This document shows positions 1 through 12,842 of a DNA stretch of 64,000 nucleotides, in pieces; the stretch's first letter is position 1, and each line of letters opens with the position of its first letter. The stretch spans positions 208,403,262 to 208,467,261 of the forward strand of contig CM062292.1 of assembly GCA_031216915.1 (NCBI GenBank), written 5' to 3'. The position numbers were made by a program, and so were the translations under genes. This DNA is from Pictodentalium vernedei. Taxonomy: Eukaryota; Mollusca; Scaphopoda; Dentaliida; Dentaliidae. The notes under the pieces were generated by a model, which saw only the letters and a list, made by a program, of their open reading frames with translations, had not been told where the DNA came from and did no database searches.

Positions 1-165
1 GAGTACCCAACAAGTTTTGGTATCTGATAGTACCAATCTTGGTACTCTGGAGAACCAATACATTTGATATTCTGGAATACCAAATTTACTTAGGTATTCT
101 ATAGTACCTTTATTTTGGTACTCCTATGGTGGCAAGTGGAGTACCAAATTTGATACTCAGGAAAA
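1..165. repeat. Degenerate short repeat of ggtactc/gagtacc
   Basis: The first 165 bases contain many imperfect copies of 'ggtactc', 'gagtacc' and 'agtacc' in both orientations. They can pair with each other and look like decayed, simple inverted repeats cut by the window edge. No coding sequence is visible. Confidence 0.4.
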
Positions 166-1541
166 CCTGGATTTTTAAGAGTGAATTTTGTGTTAGAAAT
201 CTTCGAGGACAAATTTTGCAAATTTTCTTCATCCTGTCACAAAACATTCTTCAAAAAAATCTGGTTAAACTTTCTGTAAAATATTGACAAGATGCTTGGA
301 GAAAAATAAACCAAGATTCTGTCTATGGTAAAATGCGTTTATGGAAACATCGGTAGCGAAAGAGTGGGATGCTTCCAATTGCTACACCTGAGTGAGCTTA
401 CGCCTAAATTATGCGTCTATGTCTTCCTTGTTTGAAAGAAGGTTTACGGATATCAGCGCCACCAGATTCTTGGAATGTTCCCCGATACTTTTGGGCTATC
501 GCACGCTCCTGTTCAGGTCAGAGCCCCTTACTGGTGAAGAAATTGCTTTTTTATCTTCGACGGCGTGCAGGGCCTGGAGAGAGGTGTCCTGTGGTCCTCT
601 TTCTTTATGGATATATTGTGTCAGTATGTACGACCCGTGGTACTAGAATTTGAGCAGTCGTCAAAACGGGCAACATTTCAGGAGACGTAGGTCTTCGTAG
701 AAACGGAAGCAAGTGGATGTTCAAGTCGCGACATACGCATGTATTATGCAGTGACTTGTTCCTATATCACCCAGTACAACTTATTTTCACATTTCATCGA
801 TCATAGTTCTTTTGCTGAAATACAAAGCACGCTCCCCGAAAATGTTTGATAAAAAGCGATGCTAATGGTGTCCCTCCTCGGGATTTGGGTGTTAGTACTC
901 GCTACTTCCAGAGACGTAATTTATTTCTCCAATTACAATCTATTATATTCTACACCACCCTCTTCGTGTAACTTCTTTCATGCAATTCTGTTGTTCCTGT
1001 AGAAACGACTATATACATAAGCTTAAAAGTTTACTGCCGAATCCAAGAACAATTGTACCATGTTTACGCCATCATATTCTGAAGTTTAGAAATAAAGATA
1101 ATTTAAACTAAATAAGGTATTCAAATTCTTTTTTTCCTCTGGGGATCATGACAACGAATCCCTAGCCAGAAAACGCACGAGGAGTCCATTCTGGGTAATG
1201 CTCCGCATGTATCAATATCATGCATCTCCAAAACAAATCAGAGATTTAATCATAACTGCCCATCTGAATAATGATATTTATAACTTGGCAGGAATATTAT
1301 GTGAATGATGGTATACGGAACCCAAGGTATCAACCCAGTCTTCAACATTAATTTTATCTGGCCCTATTATCTTGAGTCGAGTGTAGTATCTGACTTAAAA
1401 CCCTCTTCTTATTTTAATGCGATAAAAATATCAAATAATTTTATCACATCGGGGAGAATAAAAATTGGAAATATGAACCGTTTTTCGTCGGTGAATTATC
1501 GTTCGGGATAACTCATCGGAGGCAATAGCACACAGACCACA
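166..1541. other. No recognisable gene
   Basis: AT-rich sequence holding only short ORFs (84 codons or fewer) with no recognisable motif. I see no repeat shared with the rest of the window. Confidence 0.6.
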
Positions 1542-1654
1542 AGTCCAAACATGGCTTGAAAGACCGTATTTTATGTTTTTGGTTTGGTACGTCCTTTGAA
1601 AGGACGTACCAAACCAAAAAAATAAAATACGGTCTTCAGAGCCATGTTTGGACT
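1542..1654. repeat. Near-perfect 113 bp palindrome (fold-back MITE)
   Basis: The sequence from 'agtccaaacatggc' (1542) to 'gccatgtttggact' (1654) folds back on itself almost completely. The outer arm, 'gaccgtatttta', 'ggtttggtacgtcctttgaaa' and the reverse arm pair with only small differences and almost no loop. This fits a small fold-back MITE. No target duplication was resolved. Confidence 0.85.
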
Positions 1655-1732
1655 AGCTGACCACTAATATTTTAGTAGAAATTTGTGGTAAAAACCGCTC
1701 GGGTAAGTTTGAAATTTTGCACTGGAACAATA

Positions 1733-2430
1733 ACTTCGTATTTATTATTTTTTGATTTTTAATATGTCGCACCGTCGAAGTCTAATGTGATCTTTCGTTT
1801 TTCCAGCAGCAAAGTTCAGCGAGAGACTCTCGCTGAACGGTTGGACCTCGATTAAAGATCAAATTTCCCCACCTAGTTCCTACTTCCGATTGACAGTTGT
1901 GTAAAACACATTTTTCTTCATTCTGGTGGTCAGTTTCTTGCAAATAAATCGATATTTTGAATTATTTAGGCGTCATTTGCACTGCAATTTTTTCAACTCG
2001 AAACAAACTGTTGAACCGGAAGATGGGTTGATAGGAAAACACGGAGTGAAAAACGGAATACCGATAATGTAGTGCACACCAAGTCAAACGACGCGGCAGT
2101 AGTTGCAATACCGCTGAGGTCCGTTCCCGGAAATGGGATACGATTTTTAACAATTTTCCAACCGCTGTAACATTACCGCTTGAAAAAATGTTTTTATTTA
2201 ATTATTGGTATTTAATTCGTAATTCGACAGTAAGTATAGGAAATTTATACATCTAATATAAATGTGAAGGCATATTATTCTTGTCGAATGTGGGAACATG
2301 TATGGAGAATGAGTATTCATCATATTAGTGTTATGTCGCCTAATTTCGTAGTTTGCTGCTGGAAAAACGAACGATCAGATTAGATTTCGACGGTGCGACA
2401 TATTAAAAATCAAAAAATAATAAATTCGGA
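1733..2430. mobile_element. ~0.7 kb non-autonomous element with ~80 bp TIRs
   Basis: The left arm (1733-1813: 'tttattattttttgattt', 'aatatgtcgcaccgtcgaa', 'tcgtttttccagcagcaaa') reappears as its reverse complement at 2351-2430 with about five mismatches. The 537 bp between the arms have no convincing ORF (a 63-codon minus-strand ORF is not recognisable). It looks like a MITE. The superfamily is unknown because no target duplication was found. Confidence 0.8.
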
Positions 2431-3124
2431 GCACAGGCGAAGGCTAATATTATTGGACTAACATTTACCTTGTATCCACCCCACTTAATGGCATTATGGC
2501 TTAGCCTGTGACCCGACCGAAAAACGGCCTCTGTGATCCAAAGAGTTAAGAGAGTTTAACCGAATATTGTTTATCCCTTTGGTTCTCGACATCTGAGTTT
2601 TGCATTACAACCGACCGATTATTGATTTACCGCAAATCGGCACACGACTGTCGAAAATTATGTACAATACTGGAGTGTTAATGGTCATTATATTGTTTAA
2701 ATGCTGCACACTTGCTGAAGAATCTTGAATCTAAGTAGAAAGTTGCTTTGATCTCGCAAACCGCGCAATTATCGTCTTGTAGTTTGATAATATGACACAT
2801 CCGATGAAATAGGAGCACATCGTACAATCAAACGCCTGAAAATGATGCGTTCAGATAAATCGTTGGTGAGATACTTCGCTAATCGGTGTTCCCTGATATA
2901 TCTTTGACACGCGACAGTCTTTTGGGTATTGTTGGAAGGCTTTATTCAATAAAAAACTACATTCACTTACGATAGTAACTTAGTCAGTTTACGACTTGGT
3001 GTAGTATTACCAAAACGGAGGGGCTATTTACCAGATTATATATCTCCCATAAATTCGCCATGTCCACCAAAACTGGGCAAATGAAGTAAAATGTTCCCAG
3101 AATTACAGTAAGACAGAATACAGC

Positions 3125-3165
<41 letters not shown>

Positions 3166-4364
3166 CTCCCCCCCCCCCTCTCTCTCTCTCTCTATCCCGG
3201 GTCCCTACTTAGGAATTTGAAACGTATTATGGCACATTGTGGCAGTGCCAACGGTTTGACTGACAGTGCAAGTAATATGTAGATATCTTTAGAACAGATG
3301 TAGGTTGGCGTGAGAATGTGATATTTTCTATTCTTTGCTCTTTTTGTTTACTTCAGTCTGAAAGAATTGGAATATCAAATTACCATATCTTGCTCTTGAG
3401 CCACACAACAAACAGACTCCTGAACTGTGCCGCATCTATTCTCAAGTGAGCACATTCGTCACCCAATACAGTTTTTGAGAAAGTCTCCTATCGAGCTTGG
3501 GACACTTATTTACTCTCTTATTACCCTTGATATCCAAGTGCCTTTTCTTCCAATACTGGCTAATCCAGTTCCCGTTGCGCGGGCAGGCAGCGGGTGATTA
3601 GACGGGCAGGCAAACGGCGGTATCTCGGGCGGACTCTAGTGTGGGCGGACAGTCGTTCAGGCAGGCAAATCCATGAATTTTCGGACAAAAATTGAGGGAT
3701 AACAGCCTCGTCACGTGTCACCAGTGCACGCGGCGACGTATTGAATCGCAAATGTCTGTGGGAAATATTTCGGCTTCGACTTCCACAGCCCCTCCCCGTG
3801 TTAAGAGAGACAATTTTTTTTTTAAACTGCATGCCCAAAAGACGCGTAATCACCATGACTCTGTCAAAACTAATGGTAGTTAACCCATCACTTCCAGCTC
3901 TATGTATATCTACCAAGATTACAGACGGAAAACTCTTTCACAAAAGACTAAATTTCTTAAACGACTGCGGGGAAATGCCAGGGAGGAAGTCTTCTCTTCC
4001 CAGCCTTTTCGCGCACCTTCACAAATTGGCATACAAAATCAATTTACCAAACGCGACTCTATGTTGAACACTGCACTTGCGAAACAATTCTTGGGACCGG
4101 AGAAACGGAATTTACTGTGATCAGTAAATTTGAATCTATTTGAAAATGGTGAAAGCATCATAACTAAACTATAGAGTAAGAGAATTTATGGAGACTTATT
4201 TTGGGGTGTAAAATATAAAGAAATCAGAAATAGATTTTCGTAAACAGCATTTAAAGATTTTCATACAAGCATCAGATAAATTTTTTCACGAAACTCGAAA
4301 TAACTTCTGTGCACATCATTCAGTGAGTTCTGTAAAGGTCAGAAATTGATATTTTTGGCTCCAC
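2431..4364. other. No recognisable gene; contains a CT microsatellite
   Basis: Mostly unique-looking sequence. The (CT)n tract at 3127-3193 and a 'ggcaggcaaac'-rich stretch around 3580-3670 are the only structured parts. Overlapping short ORFs on both strands at 3560-4120 have no recognisable domain. Confidence 0.5.
3127..3193. repeat. (CT)n microsatellite with a C-run
   Basis: Pure 'ct' dinucleotide repeat interrupted by 'gctc' and a run of nine or more C. Confidence 0.95.
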
Positions 4365-5110
4365 CCATTTTTTTGAGTGTTGAAATACATGTAAGAACTT
4401 TAGAAATACATTGGGGTCACAAATACTATTTCCAGCAAGTCTGAAAAAATACGAACCCTTGGTGACCACAGTGGCCTTGAACTATATTCTGATGAACCTC
4501 AATAGATTTTTGACTCATTTGGTGTTGGTCCCGGGACCACATGTCATATCCTGCTTGAGATATGAGAGTGACTCACTTTCAAACTGTTTGCTCTACCCCC
4601 GCCAATGTTTTTGAGTGTAAAAATACATGTAAGAACTTTGGGAATGCACCAGAGGGTCATAAAATGCGATTTCCAGCAATTCTGAAAAATACACTTTATG
4701 ACCCCTGGGTGACATCAGTGACCGTGACCCATATTTTGAACATCCACTGGACATATTTGGTATTTGTTCCAGGTCCATAAATCATATCACGCTTGAGATA
4801 TGAGCGTGACCCACTTTCAAAATGCTTGCCCCCCCCTCTCCACACCCACTTTTTAGTCTACAAATACATGTATGAACATCGAAAATGCATTCGGGGTCAT
4901 ACAATGTGATTTCCAGCAATTTTGAAAATGCACTCAATGACCCATGGGTGACCTCAATGACCTTGATCCATGTTTTGAACCTCCATCGAGTTTCGACTCA
5001 TTCGGTTTTGTCCCAGGCCCATAGGTCATATCATGCTTGGGGTATAAGCGTAACTCACTTTCAAAACTTTCCTGGAATCACCACCCCCACCCCCCAATGT
5101 CCCGGGGGCG
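4365..5110 (+). repeat. Three tandem ~240 bp repeat units
   Basis: The phrase 'aaatacatgtaagaac' recurs at about 4383, 4621 and 4862. Each copy is followed by 'atttccagcaa', 'tgaaaa(a)tac', 'gaccttgaac' and 'tcatatc(c/a)tgcttgag'. This gives a ~240 bp period with 75-85% similarity. Each unit ends in a C-rich stretch. Minisatellite-like and non-coding. Confidence 0.85.
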
Positions 5111-5216
5111 ATGAAACACATAGATAACTTATTGTAGTGAATTGCTATCAGTGTGACTAAAAACAGCATGGTTGGGTGATTTGTGTTCGAGTTATTGTGC
5201 ACACACAAGGAAGTGA

Positions 5217-5275
5217 GGAGAAGTCAGAAGAATGAGAAGAAGAAGAAAAAAAAAGAAAGAAAAGAGAAACCATAC
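5217..5275 (+). repeat. Purine-rich (GA/GAA) low-complexity tract
   Basis: About 58 bases of almost pure purine on the + strand. Confidence 0.8.
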
Positions 5276-5404
5276 AAAAACAATGGTCTGTGTGCTCCAC
5301 ACAGACTAATAACTACAAAATTTCCATTTTCATCTCAAAAGCACAGCTTATGAGTGAAACCAACTCGTCGAGCACGATCCAATGAGGGATCGTAAACTAC
5401 GTTT

Positions 5405-7123
5405 TGGAGGCAAGAAATGAAACCAGAGGCTCAAGTGAGCCTACAACGCTCACCTAGCTCAAGTTGTCAAAAGAGATGAGTGTGTCAGTAAGTGATGGAC
5501 AGCAAGAGCATTTTTTTTTATTTGCCATGACACAACCAAAGGCGATTTTTTTGGCCATTCATTTCTGCTGGTCCTAGGAAAGTTTCCTAGGCAAAAATCA
5601 AGCTCTGTTCTGTGAAGTCTTAAACTAGAGGCTCTAAAGAGCCTGTAATCGATCACCTGGATCTACATATAAAAATGTGATTTCCCATAGGTTTTCCATG
5701 GTAACTATGAGCTGCAACTGTGGCCATGTTTGCAACATTACACAAACATTACATGAGGAGCATTGTAGGTGTTCCAGTCCTCAATCATGTGAAGTTTCAA
5801 AACATTTGACATTGTAGTTTCAGAGGGGAAGATTTTTGCAAAATCCATCAATCAGAATCAGAGAATGTCTCTGTTGGCCATATTTTCCACCCAACGGGAA
5901 CAAAAAGACGATCGTTTGTAGAGGGCCACCCCTATAGACCATTCCTGCGAAGTTTGGTTCACATCGGCTCAGTAGTTCCAGAGAAGATGAAAGTGTGATT
6001 TCCCATAGGGTTTCTATAGTAACTATAAGCCGCAATTGTGGCCATGTTTGCAACACGATCAACATTAAATGAGGATCGTTGGTAGAGGGTGTCCCAGCCA
6101 CCAACCATACAAACTTTCAAAACATTTGGACCTCTGGTTTCAGAGGAGAAGATTTTTCAAAATCCACCAATCAGAATCAAAAAATGCTTCTGGCAGCCAT
6201 GTTTTTCGATGCACAGTAACAAAAATGAGAAGCATTTGTAGAAGACCCCCCCATAGACTACCCCGGCCAGGTTTGGTTCACGTCGGCTCAGTAGTTCCAG
6301 AGAAGAAGATGAAAATATGATTTCACATAGGGTTTCTATAGTGGCTATAAGCCGCAATTGTGGTCATGTTTACAACCCGATCAACATTAAATAAGGATCG
6401 TTGGTAGAAGAGGTCCCAATCATCATTTATGTGAAGAATCAAAACATTTGGCCTGGCAGTTTCAGAGTAGAAGATTTTTCAAAATCCACCAATCAGAATC
6501 AAAAAATGCTTGTGGTAGCCACGTTTTTCGATGCACGGTAACAAAATGAGGAGCGTTTTAGAGGACCTGCCATAGACTATCCCTGCCAGGTTTGGTTCAC
6601 ATCAGCTCAGTAGTTCCAGGGAAGAAGATGAAAATGTGATTTCCCATATGGTTTCTAGAGTAACTATAAGCCACAATTGCAGCCATGTTTGCAACCCGAT
6701 CAACATTAAATGGCGATCGATGGTAGAGGGTGTAACTCGATCACCATTAAATGATGATCGTTGGTAGAGGGGTCCCAGTGATCATTTATGTGAAGTTTCA
6801 AAACATTTGAAACTTCACATAAATGATCACTGGGAAGCTTCATACTGGCCCTGTGGTTTCAGAGGAGAAGATTTTTGAAAATCCACCAACCAGAATCAAA
6901 GAATGCCTCTGGAAGCCATGTTTTTCATCCTATAGGAACAAAATGAGGATCGTTTATAGAGGACCTCCCATAAACCATTCCTGCCAAGTTTGATTCATAC
7001 CGGCTCAGTGGTCACAGAGAAGAAAATGAAAATGTAAAAAGTTTATGGACGCCGGACGGCGGACGACGACGGACGCCAAGTGATGTGAAAAGCCCACTTG
7101 ACCTTTTAGGCAACGTGAGCTAA
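5405..7123 (+). mobile_element. Interspersed repeat, copy A, with internal ~320 bp tandem units
   Basis: It begins with the hairpin 'agaggctcaagtgagcct' and ends near 'cacttgaccttttaggcaacgtgagctaaaaag', preceded by 'ggacgccggacggcggacgac'-type sequence. Inside, 'gtgatttcccata' followed by 'gcaattgtggccatgtttgcaac' recurs at about 5678, 5995, 6325 and 6630, a ~305-330 bp period. The same start and end hairpins recur elsewhere (10162, 9105, 15413, and reversed at 56180), so this is a non-coding interspersed family. Its superfamily is not known to me. Confidence 0.7.
6773..6835. repeat. Perfect 63 bp hairpin inside copy A
   Basis: 'tcccagtgatcatttatgtg' is followed 22 bases later by its exact complement in reverse. 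The arms are ~29 bp and the loop is only a few bases. Other units of the same repeat carry only the left half, so the right half is a local inverted duplication. Confidence 0.9.
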
Positions 7124-9105
7124 AAAGTGTCCGTACGAATTTTTCTGTTTGTTTTAACTCCTGTGTTTCTCTCTACCTCCCCACCCCCCCCCCCCCCCAC
7201 TCCAAAAAGAGAGAAGAAAATCGGGCAAAAATCAAGTACTTATGACCCAGTTATATTACATCACAAATGTGGTCCAAATCAGCCCATTGGTTCTGGAAAT
7301 AGAAATTTTGCGTGGAGCACAAATTTGGGAGCCCAAACTTTGACCAACTGAGTTCCTTTGAAAAAAAAGTGAATCTGCATTCAAGAAAGATAATGACTCG
7401 GCATTTTCCCATTGCCAACAGTGTTAAAATGGGCATCCCCATTCGGCACCCCATGACAAAATCGATAGCAATTTTTTTGGTCCATCTGATTTCACTAGTC
7501 CTAAGGAAGCTTCATACTGAAAAACAATATTCTGGTCTGTGCAATTATTTTAAATATGTGCATTTGAAAGTTTTTTCTATTTTTATCCCCAGGGGTTCCC
7601 ATGGGGCAGCAAAACAAGATTTTCGGGCATAAATCAAGTAGTTATGACCTACTTATACTACATGCCAAATTTGGTTCAAATCAGCCCATCGGTCATGAAA
7701 TAGAAATTTGGGGTGGAGCCCAAGATGGGCATGCTACCACAGATAGCCAAATATTGACCTACCAGCAACTTACCTTGAATAAATTTCAATCTCCATCACC
7801 ATGCCAGGTATCAAAGCATTCTCTGTGGAAGCTCATGAAAAATTGTTTTAGGCTTCTGGGGTATTAACCCCAGCCCCAAGGGGAGTAGCAACCTTTGGGG
7901 AAAAAACTCTAAAGATTATACTCCATCAAGATGTTTTGTACCTAATTAGTTTAGATTTGGCCCAAAGGTTCTGAAGAATTCTTAGTTGATGACTCAGCAT
8001 TTTCCCATTGCCAACTGTGTTGAAATGGGCATCCCCATACGACACCCTACGACAGAACCGATAGCAATTTTTTAATCCATCTGATTCCATTGGTCCTTAA
8101 GATGTTGCATACCAAAAACAATATTCTGGTTCGTGCAGTTTTGAAATATGTGCATTTGAATTTTTTTTCTATTTTTAGCTCCTGGGGAGCTACGAAAAAA
8201 TTGTTTCGAGCATCAACCAACTACTTATGACCCAATTATACTTCATGCCAAATTTGGTTAACCACCAAAGGAAATTACATATTAAATATCAAAACATTCT
8301 CTGTGATGGTTCATGAGAAGAAGATTTTTAAAGATTTTAGTCTTCTAAAACCCCAGTCTGAAGATGGCGGCAGCTTCATTTAAACAAAGTAGAAAGGGTA
8401 TACTCCAAAGATGGTCTGTGCCATATATGAGTGTTAAAATGGGTATCCCCAAACGGCACCCCATGACAAAACCGACAGCAATTTTTTTTAGTCCATCTGA
8501 TTCCACTGGACCTAAGGAACCCGCATACCAACCCCCCCCCCCCCCCCCCCAACATTCTCGTCTGTGCAGTTTTTGAAATATGAGAGTTTGAATTTTTTTC
8601 TATTTTTAGCTCCTGGGGTTCCCACGGGCTGTGAAAAAAATGTTCGGGCATCAATCAAGTATTTACGGCCCAATTATACTACATGCCAAATTTGGTTCAA
8701 ATCAGCCCATCGGTTCTTGAAATACAAATTTTGGGTTGAGCCCAAAGTGGGTATGCTCCCACAGAAAGCCCAAATATTGACCAACAAACTTCCCTTGAAC
8801 AAACTTTAATTTTCAATACCAAAGAATATTCCATAGCAAATATCAAGGCATTCTCCGTGGTTGTTCATGAGAAGAAGATTTTTAAAGATTTTTAGGTTTT
8901 TGGGGCATTTACTACAGCCGAACATGGCAGCTGCTTCATTTGAACAAAATAGAAAGAGTATACTCCAAAGATGGTCTGTGCAATATATGTTTGAATTTGG
9001 TCCAGTGGTTTTGAAGAAAAAAACAAGTTTCAAAAGTTAACGGACGTGTGATGACAATCCAGGCAATAGCCCCCATTGACTTGCAGTCAGGTGAGCAAAA
9101 AATGA
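7124..9105 (+). mobile_element. Interspersed repeat, copy B, irregular tandem structure
   Basis: Blocks recur: 'acttatgacccaatta' plus 'atgccaaatttggttcaaatcagcccat' at about 7238, 7640, 8228 and 8668; 'gacagcaattttttt(a)gtccatctgattccact' at about 7460, 8060 and 8480. It ends in the 'cattgacttgcagtcaggtgagcaaaaa' terminus. ORFs here are short, frame-inconsistent between units, and not real genes. This copy gives the empty-site reference for the DIRS and fold-back insertions elsewhere in the window. Confidence 0.7.
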
Positions 9106-9977
9106 CAAAATCTAAATGGATATATTCTGTAAACAACGCCGGACTAATATTGGTCGTTTCGTTACAAAAAGGAGTAAATTTGGTTGAAAGAGCCCATCAG
9201 AATGCACTATTTAAGGTCTTATTTTAAGAAATTATGTGGGACGTGCCCCGATCTAGGGTGAATTCTTGTATTCAACCCAAGTACTTAAGCCTTCAGCGAT
9301 CAATCACACCTCCCTTCTTCCAAATTCTGTGATCACCTATGCATTTGTCGGGAACATTTATTGTGGGGCGTCAAGCTAGCATGTACGTCCCTGTATCTAC
9401 AACCCCGACGGTGAGGATAGTGGGAAAAATATATATTACATGCTAGTGAGACTTTGATCAGCCAAAACCATACAGCGTCACTCACTAAATGAACACCATT
9501 CGGCTTTTTTCAGTCTTTTCACTTTTCTTCAAAACTATAGTTTATGATTCTCATTGGAATGAGCAAGTATCCGTTTGGGGGTGGGGGTGTTAAACGTTTA
9601 TGATTTGGTGGGGATAATAAAATTTCAAATTGTGGAAGAAATGATACAAATTGTTGTTGTTGTGTTAGTTAAAGGGTTGATGATTGATTCTAAATATTAG
9701 TTTACATCCTGGTTCCAATCTGTCAACATCTTTGTAGGTCTAACTTTATCTGAATAAGTGAACGTTTATCATGCGTGATCATTTAAATAATAAAATTAAT
9801 TTCAGGCTCTCACAATCAGCTATAAACTGGTTTTCTCTGTGTGTATTTATGAGTGTGTATGTGTTCATAGATAAGTATGTGTGTTTTAAACCTTTGCTTA
9901 TTATCCAACATTCAATGTTTTTTCCCGGGTTCCTACTGCTGAGCAAAAATAAAATTCAACCTAATTCAAGTCAATCT
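9106..9977. other. No recognisable gene
   Basis: Unique-looking AT-rich DNA. An 85-codon ORF at 9771-10028 runs into the fold-back repeat and is not credible. Confidence 0.5.
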
Positions 9978-10112
9978 CACACTCTAAAGTCAATTAGGTT
10001 AAAAATCAACCCAAATCAACAAGGTTGAGTGAATATGAACCCAAATGGGTTCATATTCACTCAACCCAGATGATTTGGGTTAATTTTAACTCAACTGATT
10101 TTAGAGTGTATG
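9978..10112. repeat. 135 bp fold-back (palindromic MITE), CACTCTAAA ends
   Basis: From 'cacactctaaagtcaatt' to 'tgattttagagtgtatg' the sequence is a long inverted repeat centred on 'gaacccaaatgggttc' near 10042. Arms are ~65 bp with few mismatches. There is no room for a gene. Confidence 0.85.
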
Positions 10113-10161
10113 ACAATATTCCAGGATGTTTGCCAATAAAAAGTTATGATCACTTCAAATA

Positions 10162-11245
10162 ACCAGAGGCTCACGTGAGCCTAAAACTACACCTGGATCA
10201 TGCTTGTCTACAAGATAATTAAAAGTGGGTTAGTAGAAGAAACCAAGAGAGAAATATGGGAGTTAGTATTATTGGCTCGGAAAGGAGGAGACAGAAAGGA
10301 AGTGTCGCCTTGTTCATTGGGGCATACTGCAATGACTATCACCAAAAACACCCTGAACAAGGAAGTCTGTTTCTCCACCCTCCCCTCCCGGTACACACCC
10401 TACCTTAAGCTAAAAAATATGTTGAAAAACGACTATAGAACATCCCCCCGAATAGACCTCCCAGGTAGTTAGTTTTGGTTTGAAATTGAATGCTGAAATA
10501 TTCAGTGCTCATGGAAGACATCAAATTGTGTGAAGAAATTGGGTGAAGTGGCAGTCAACAAGAACATGATGTAGACATTTTTGACGAATTGAGACATTCT
10601 GGTCGTGTGTTATTACACACTCAAAAACACATTGAATCATTAAAGAAAACAAAAACAGAACATTTATTTGAAAAAAAATTTGATTCACCACCAAATATTA
10701 GCAGATTCTGCCTGATGGATCCAAAGAATATTCCTCCTATTGCACTAAGTTGAAATTTGGTCTCCGTGGATAGCCCAAATATGAACCCTGGAACTTCAAC
10801 AAACATGAATCTACCCCCCCCCCCCCCCCAGGATACTGTAAAGCAAAAATATTTTACTGGTGGATATGAAGATTTTTCAAGAAGTATCCTCAAATTGTAT
10901 TGAATTACAATTCGAGGGCCCATAAGGCGCCCAAATATGAACCCATGGATCTGAACAAACTTGAATCTGGTCCCGACGGAGGATGTTGTGTAGGGCTTAC
11001 CAAAAATCGAAAGATTTTGACTGGTGAATCTGAAGGAGATCACTTTTCCTCACATTGCACTAAGTTAAAAATTTGGTCCTCCATGGGGAGCCGACATAAT
11101 AGACCAGAAACTTGATTTGAACAAACTTGAATTGGATCTCCATGAGGATTTTGTATACCAAATATAAAAAAGATTCTGATTGGTGATTGTTTCAATTTTT
11201 GAAAAGTGCTGACTCGCGTTTCTCATTTCCCTCATATGGTACCCT
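10162..11245 (+). mobile_element. Interspersed repeat, copy C, 5' part
   Basis: It starts with 'accagaggctcacgtgagcct', the same start hairpin as copy A, and contains family phrases ('aagattctgattggtga', 'aaaaagtgctgactc'). It is interrupted at 11245 by the large fold-back element and resumes at 14802. Confidence 0.65.
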
Positions 11246-11425
11246 GTAACAACCAGTAGTGTAATAATCAACCACTAGTGTAATATTCAACCAGTAGTGT
11301 AATATTTACCAGTAGTGTAATAAAAATAAACCAGTAGTGTAATAATCAACCAGTAATGTAATACAAATCAACCAGTAGTATAATAACCAGTAGGGTAATA
11401 AACTTAACCAGTAGTGTAATAAACA
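11246..11425 (+). repeat. Left terminal array of ccagtagtgtaat (9 copies)
   Basis: Variable 4-12 base spacers separate the 13-base core. Some copies have point changes (ccactagtg, cagtaatg, cagtagggt). Confidence 0.9.
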
Positions 11426-12093
11426 TCCATGAAAACCAACAATTTTTCAACAAAATTTGAAAATTTTTTGAGGTCGCTCAAACCATAGTTTGGGTACATC
11501 TTATCGATTTTTAATCATTTTATCGAACATTTAAAGGCGTTTTGCAGGTCAAACATCATTTCGTGGGTTCAATACGGCGAGGAAAGGTATTTTTATGATT
11601 TTTATATGATGTGCCTATTACCTGGTGTTTAATGTCACTTTCTGCATTTGTGGCTTTATGTAAATTCAAAGTTGGCCAATTATTTATAGTAATGATGTGC
11701 TTTTGAGAGACTGCTTACCCCAGGGCATAAGTTGTCAGGTTCTATCATACCAGAAAACTTATGGGTGATAAAATGTGGTATTCAAGGGCTAGAATTGTGT
11801 GATCTCCCGTGTTGTCTACAATTATAATATTTAATACGACCACGGCGAACTCTGAAGATCTCTCTCACATCCACCCATTTCAGTCGCTGTATCATTATGC
11901 GTGGCTTTTTTCCGTCTAGTTGAATGTAATTAGGTGATACGTGTTTTCGCCGTCTATTCTGTATACTGGAGACCACCATCTTGGTTTTTATGGTAGCATG
12001 TGGTTGCAATATGGACCCAATGGCCTCTAATAGGACGAGGATATGTTTTTGAGGGTAAAGTCGATTGGACGGCAGTATAATGAATACCCAACT

Positions 12094-12097
12094 ACTG

Positions 12098-12141
<44 letters not shown>

Positions 12142-12148
12142 GCTGCTA

Positions 12149-12180
<32 letters not shown>

Positions 12181-12190
12181 ACTACTACTA

Positions 12191-12228
<38 letters not shown>

Positions 12229-12420
12229 ATCTCTAGCTACTACTTACTACTACTACTACCACATCTGTTGCTACTACTATTACCACTACTAGCATGTGCT
12301 TGCAATATGGACCCAATGGCCTCTAATAGAACGAGGATATGTTTTGAGGGCAAGGTCGATTGGACGGCAGTATATTGAATACCCAACTACTACTACTACT
12401 ACTACTGCTACTACTACTAC

Positions 12421-12489
<69 letters not shown>

Positions 12490-12515
12490 TAATACTACTA
12501 CTACTACATCTCTTG

Positions 12516-12560
<45 letters not shown>

Positions 12561-12563
12561 ACC

Positions 12564-12616
<53 letters not shown>

Positions 12617-12727
12617 GTGGTAGTAGTGGAACTAGTGGAGACCAGTCTTCGGGGACTACTACCTGCTACTATTGTGGAGACCAGTCTTCGGGGACTACTA
12701 CCTGCTACTATTATCTACTACTAACTC

Positions 12728-12769
<42 letters not shown>

Positions 12770-12842
12770 ACCACCACTACTACTACTACTACTGCTACTA
12801 CTACTACTACTACTACTACTACTAGGTAGGTAGGTAGTAGTA
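12094..12842. repeat. Interrupted (CTA)n / (TAG)n trinucleotide core
   Basis: Long CTA runs (12094-12290, 12388-12560), a TAG run (12566-12615) and a further CTA run (12735-12835). They are separated by a ~100 bp block repeated at 12000-12095 and 12296-12391 ('atggacccaatggcctctaa'), and by 'agaccagtcttcggggacta' repeated at 12637 and 12677 and inverted near 12885. The CTA-TAG switch at 12560 makes this stretch self-complementary. Confidence 0.95.

Noticed and set aside
7124..9136. ORFs of 66-106 codons in the tandem repeats
   Set aside because: Units of the same repeat do not conserve these frames.
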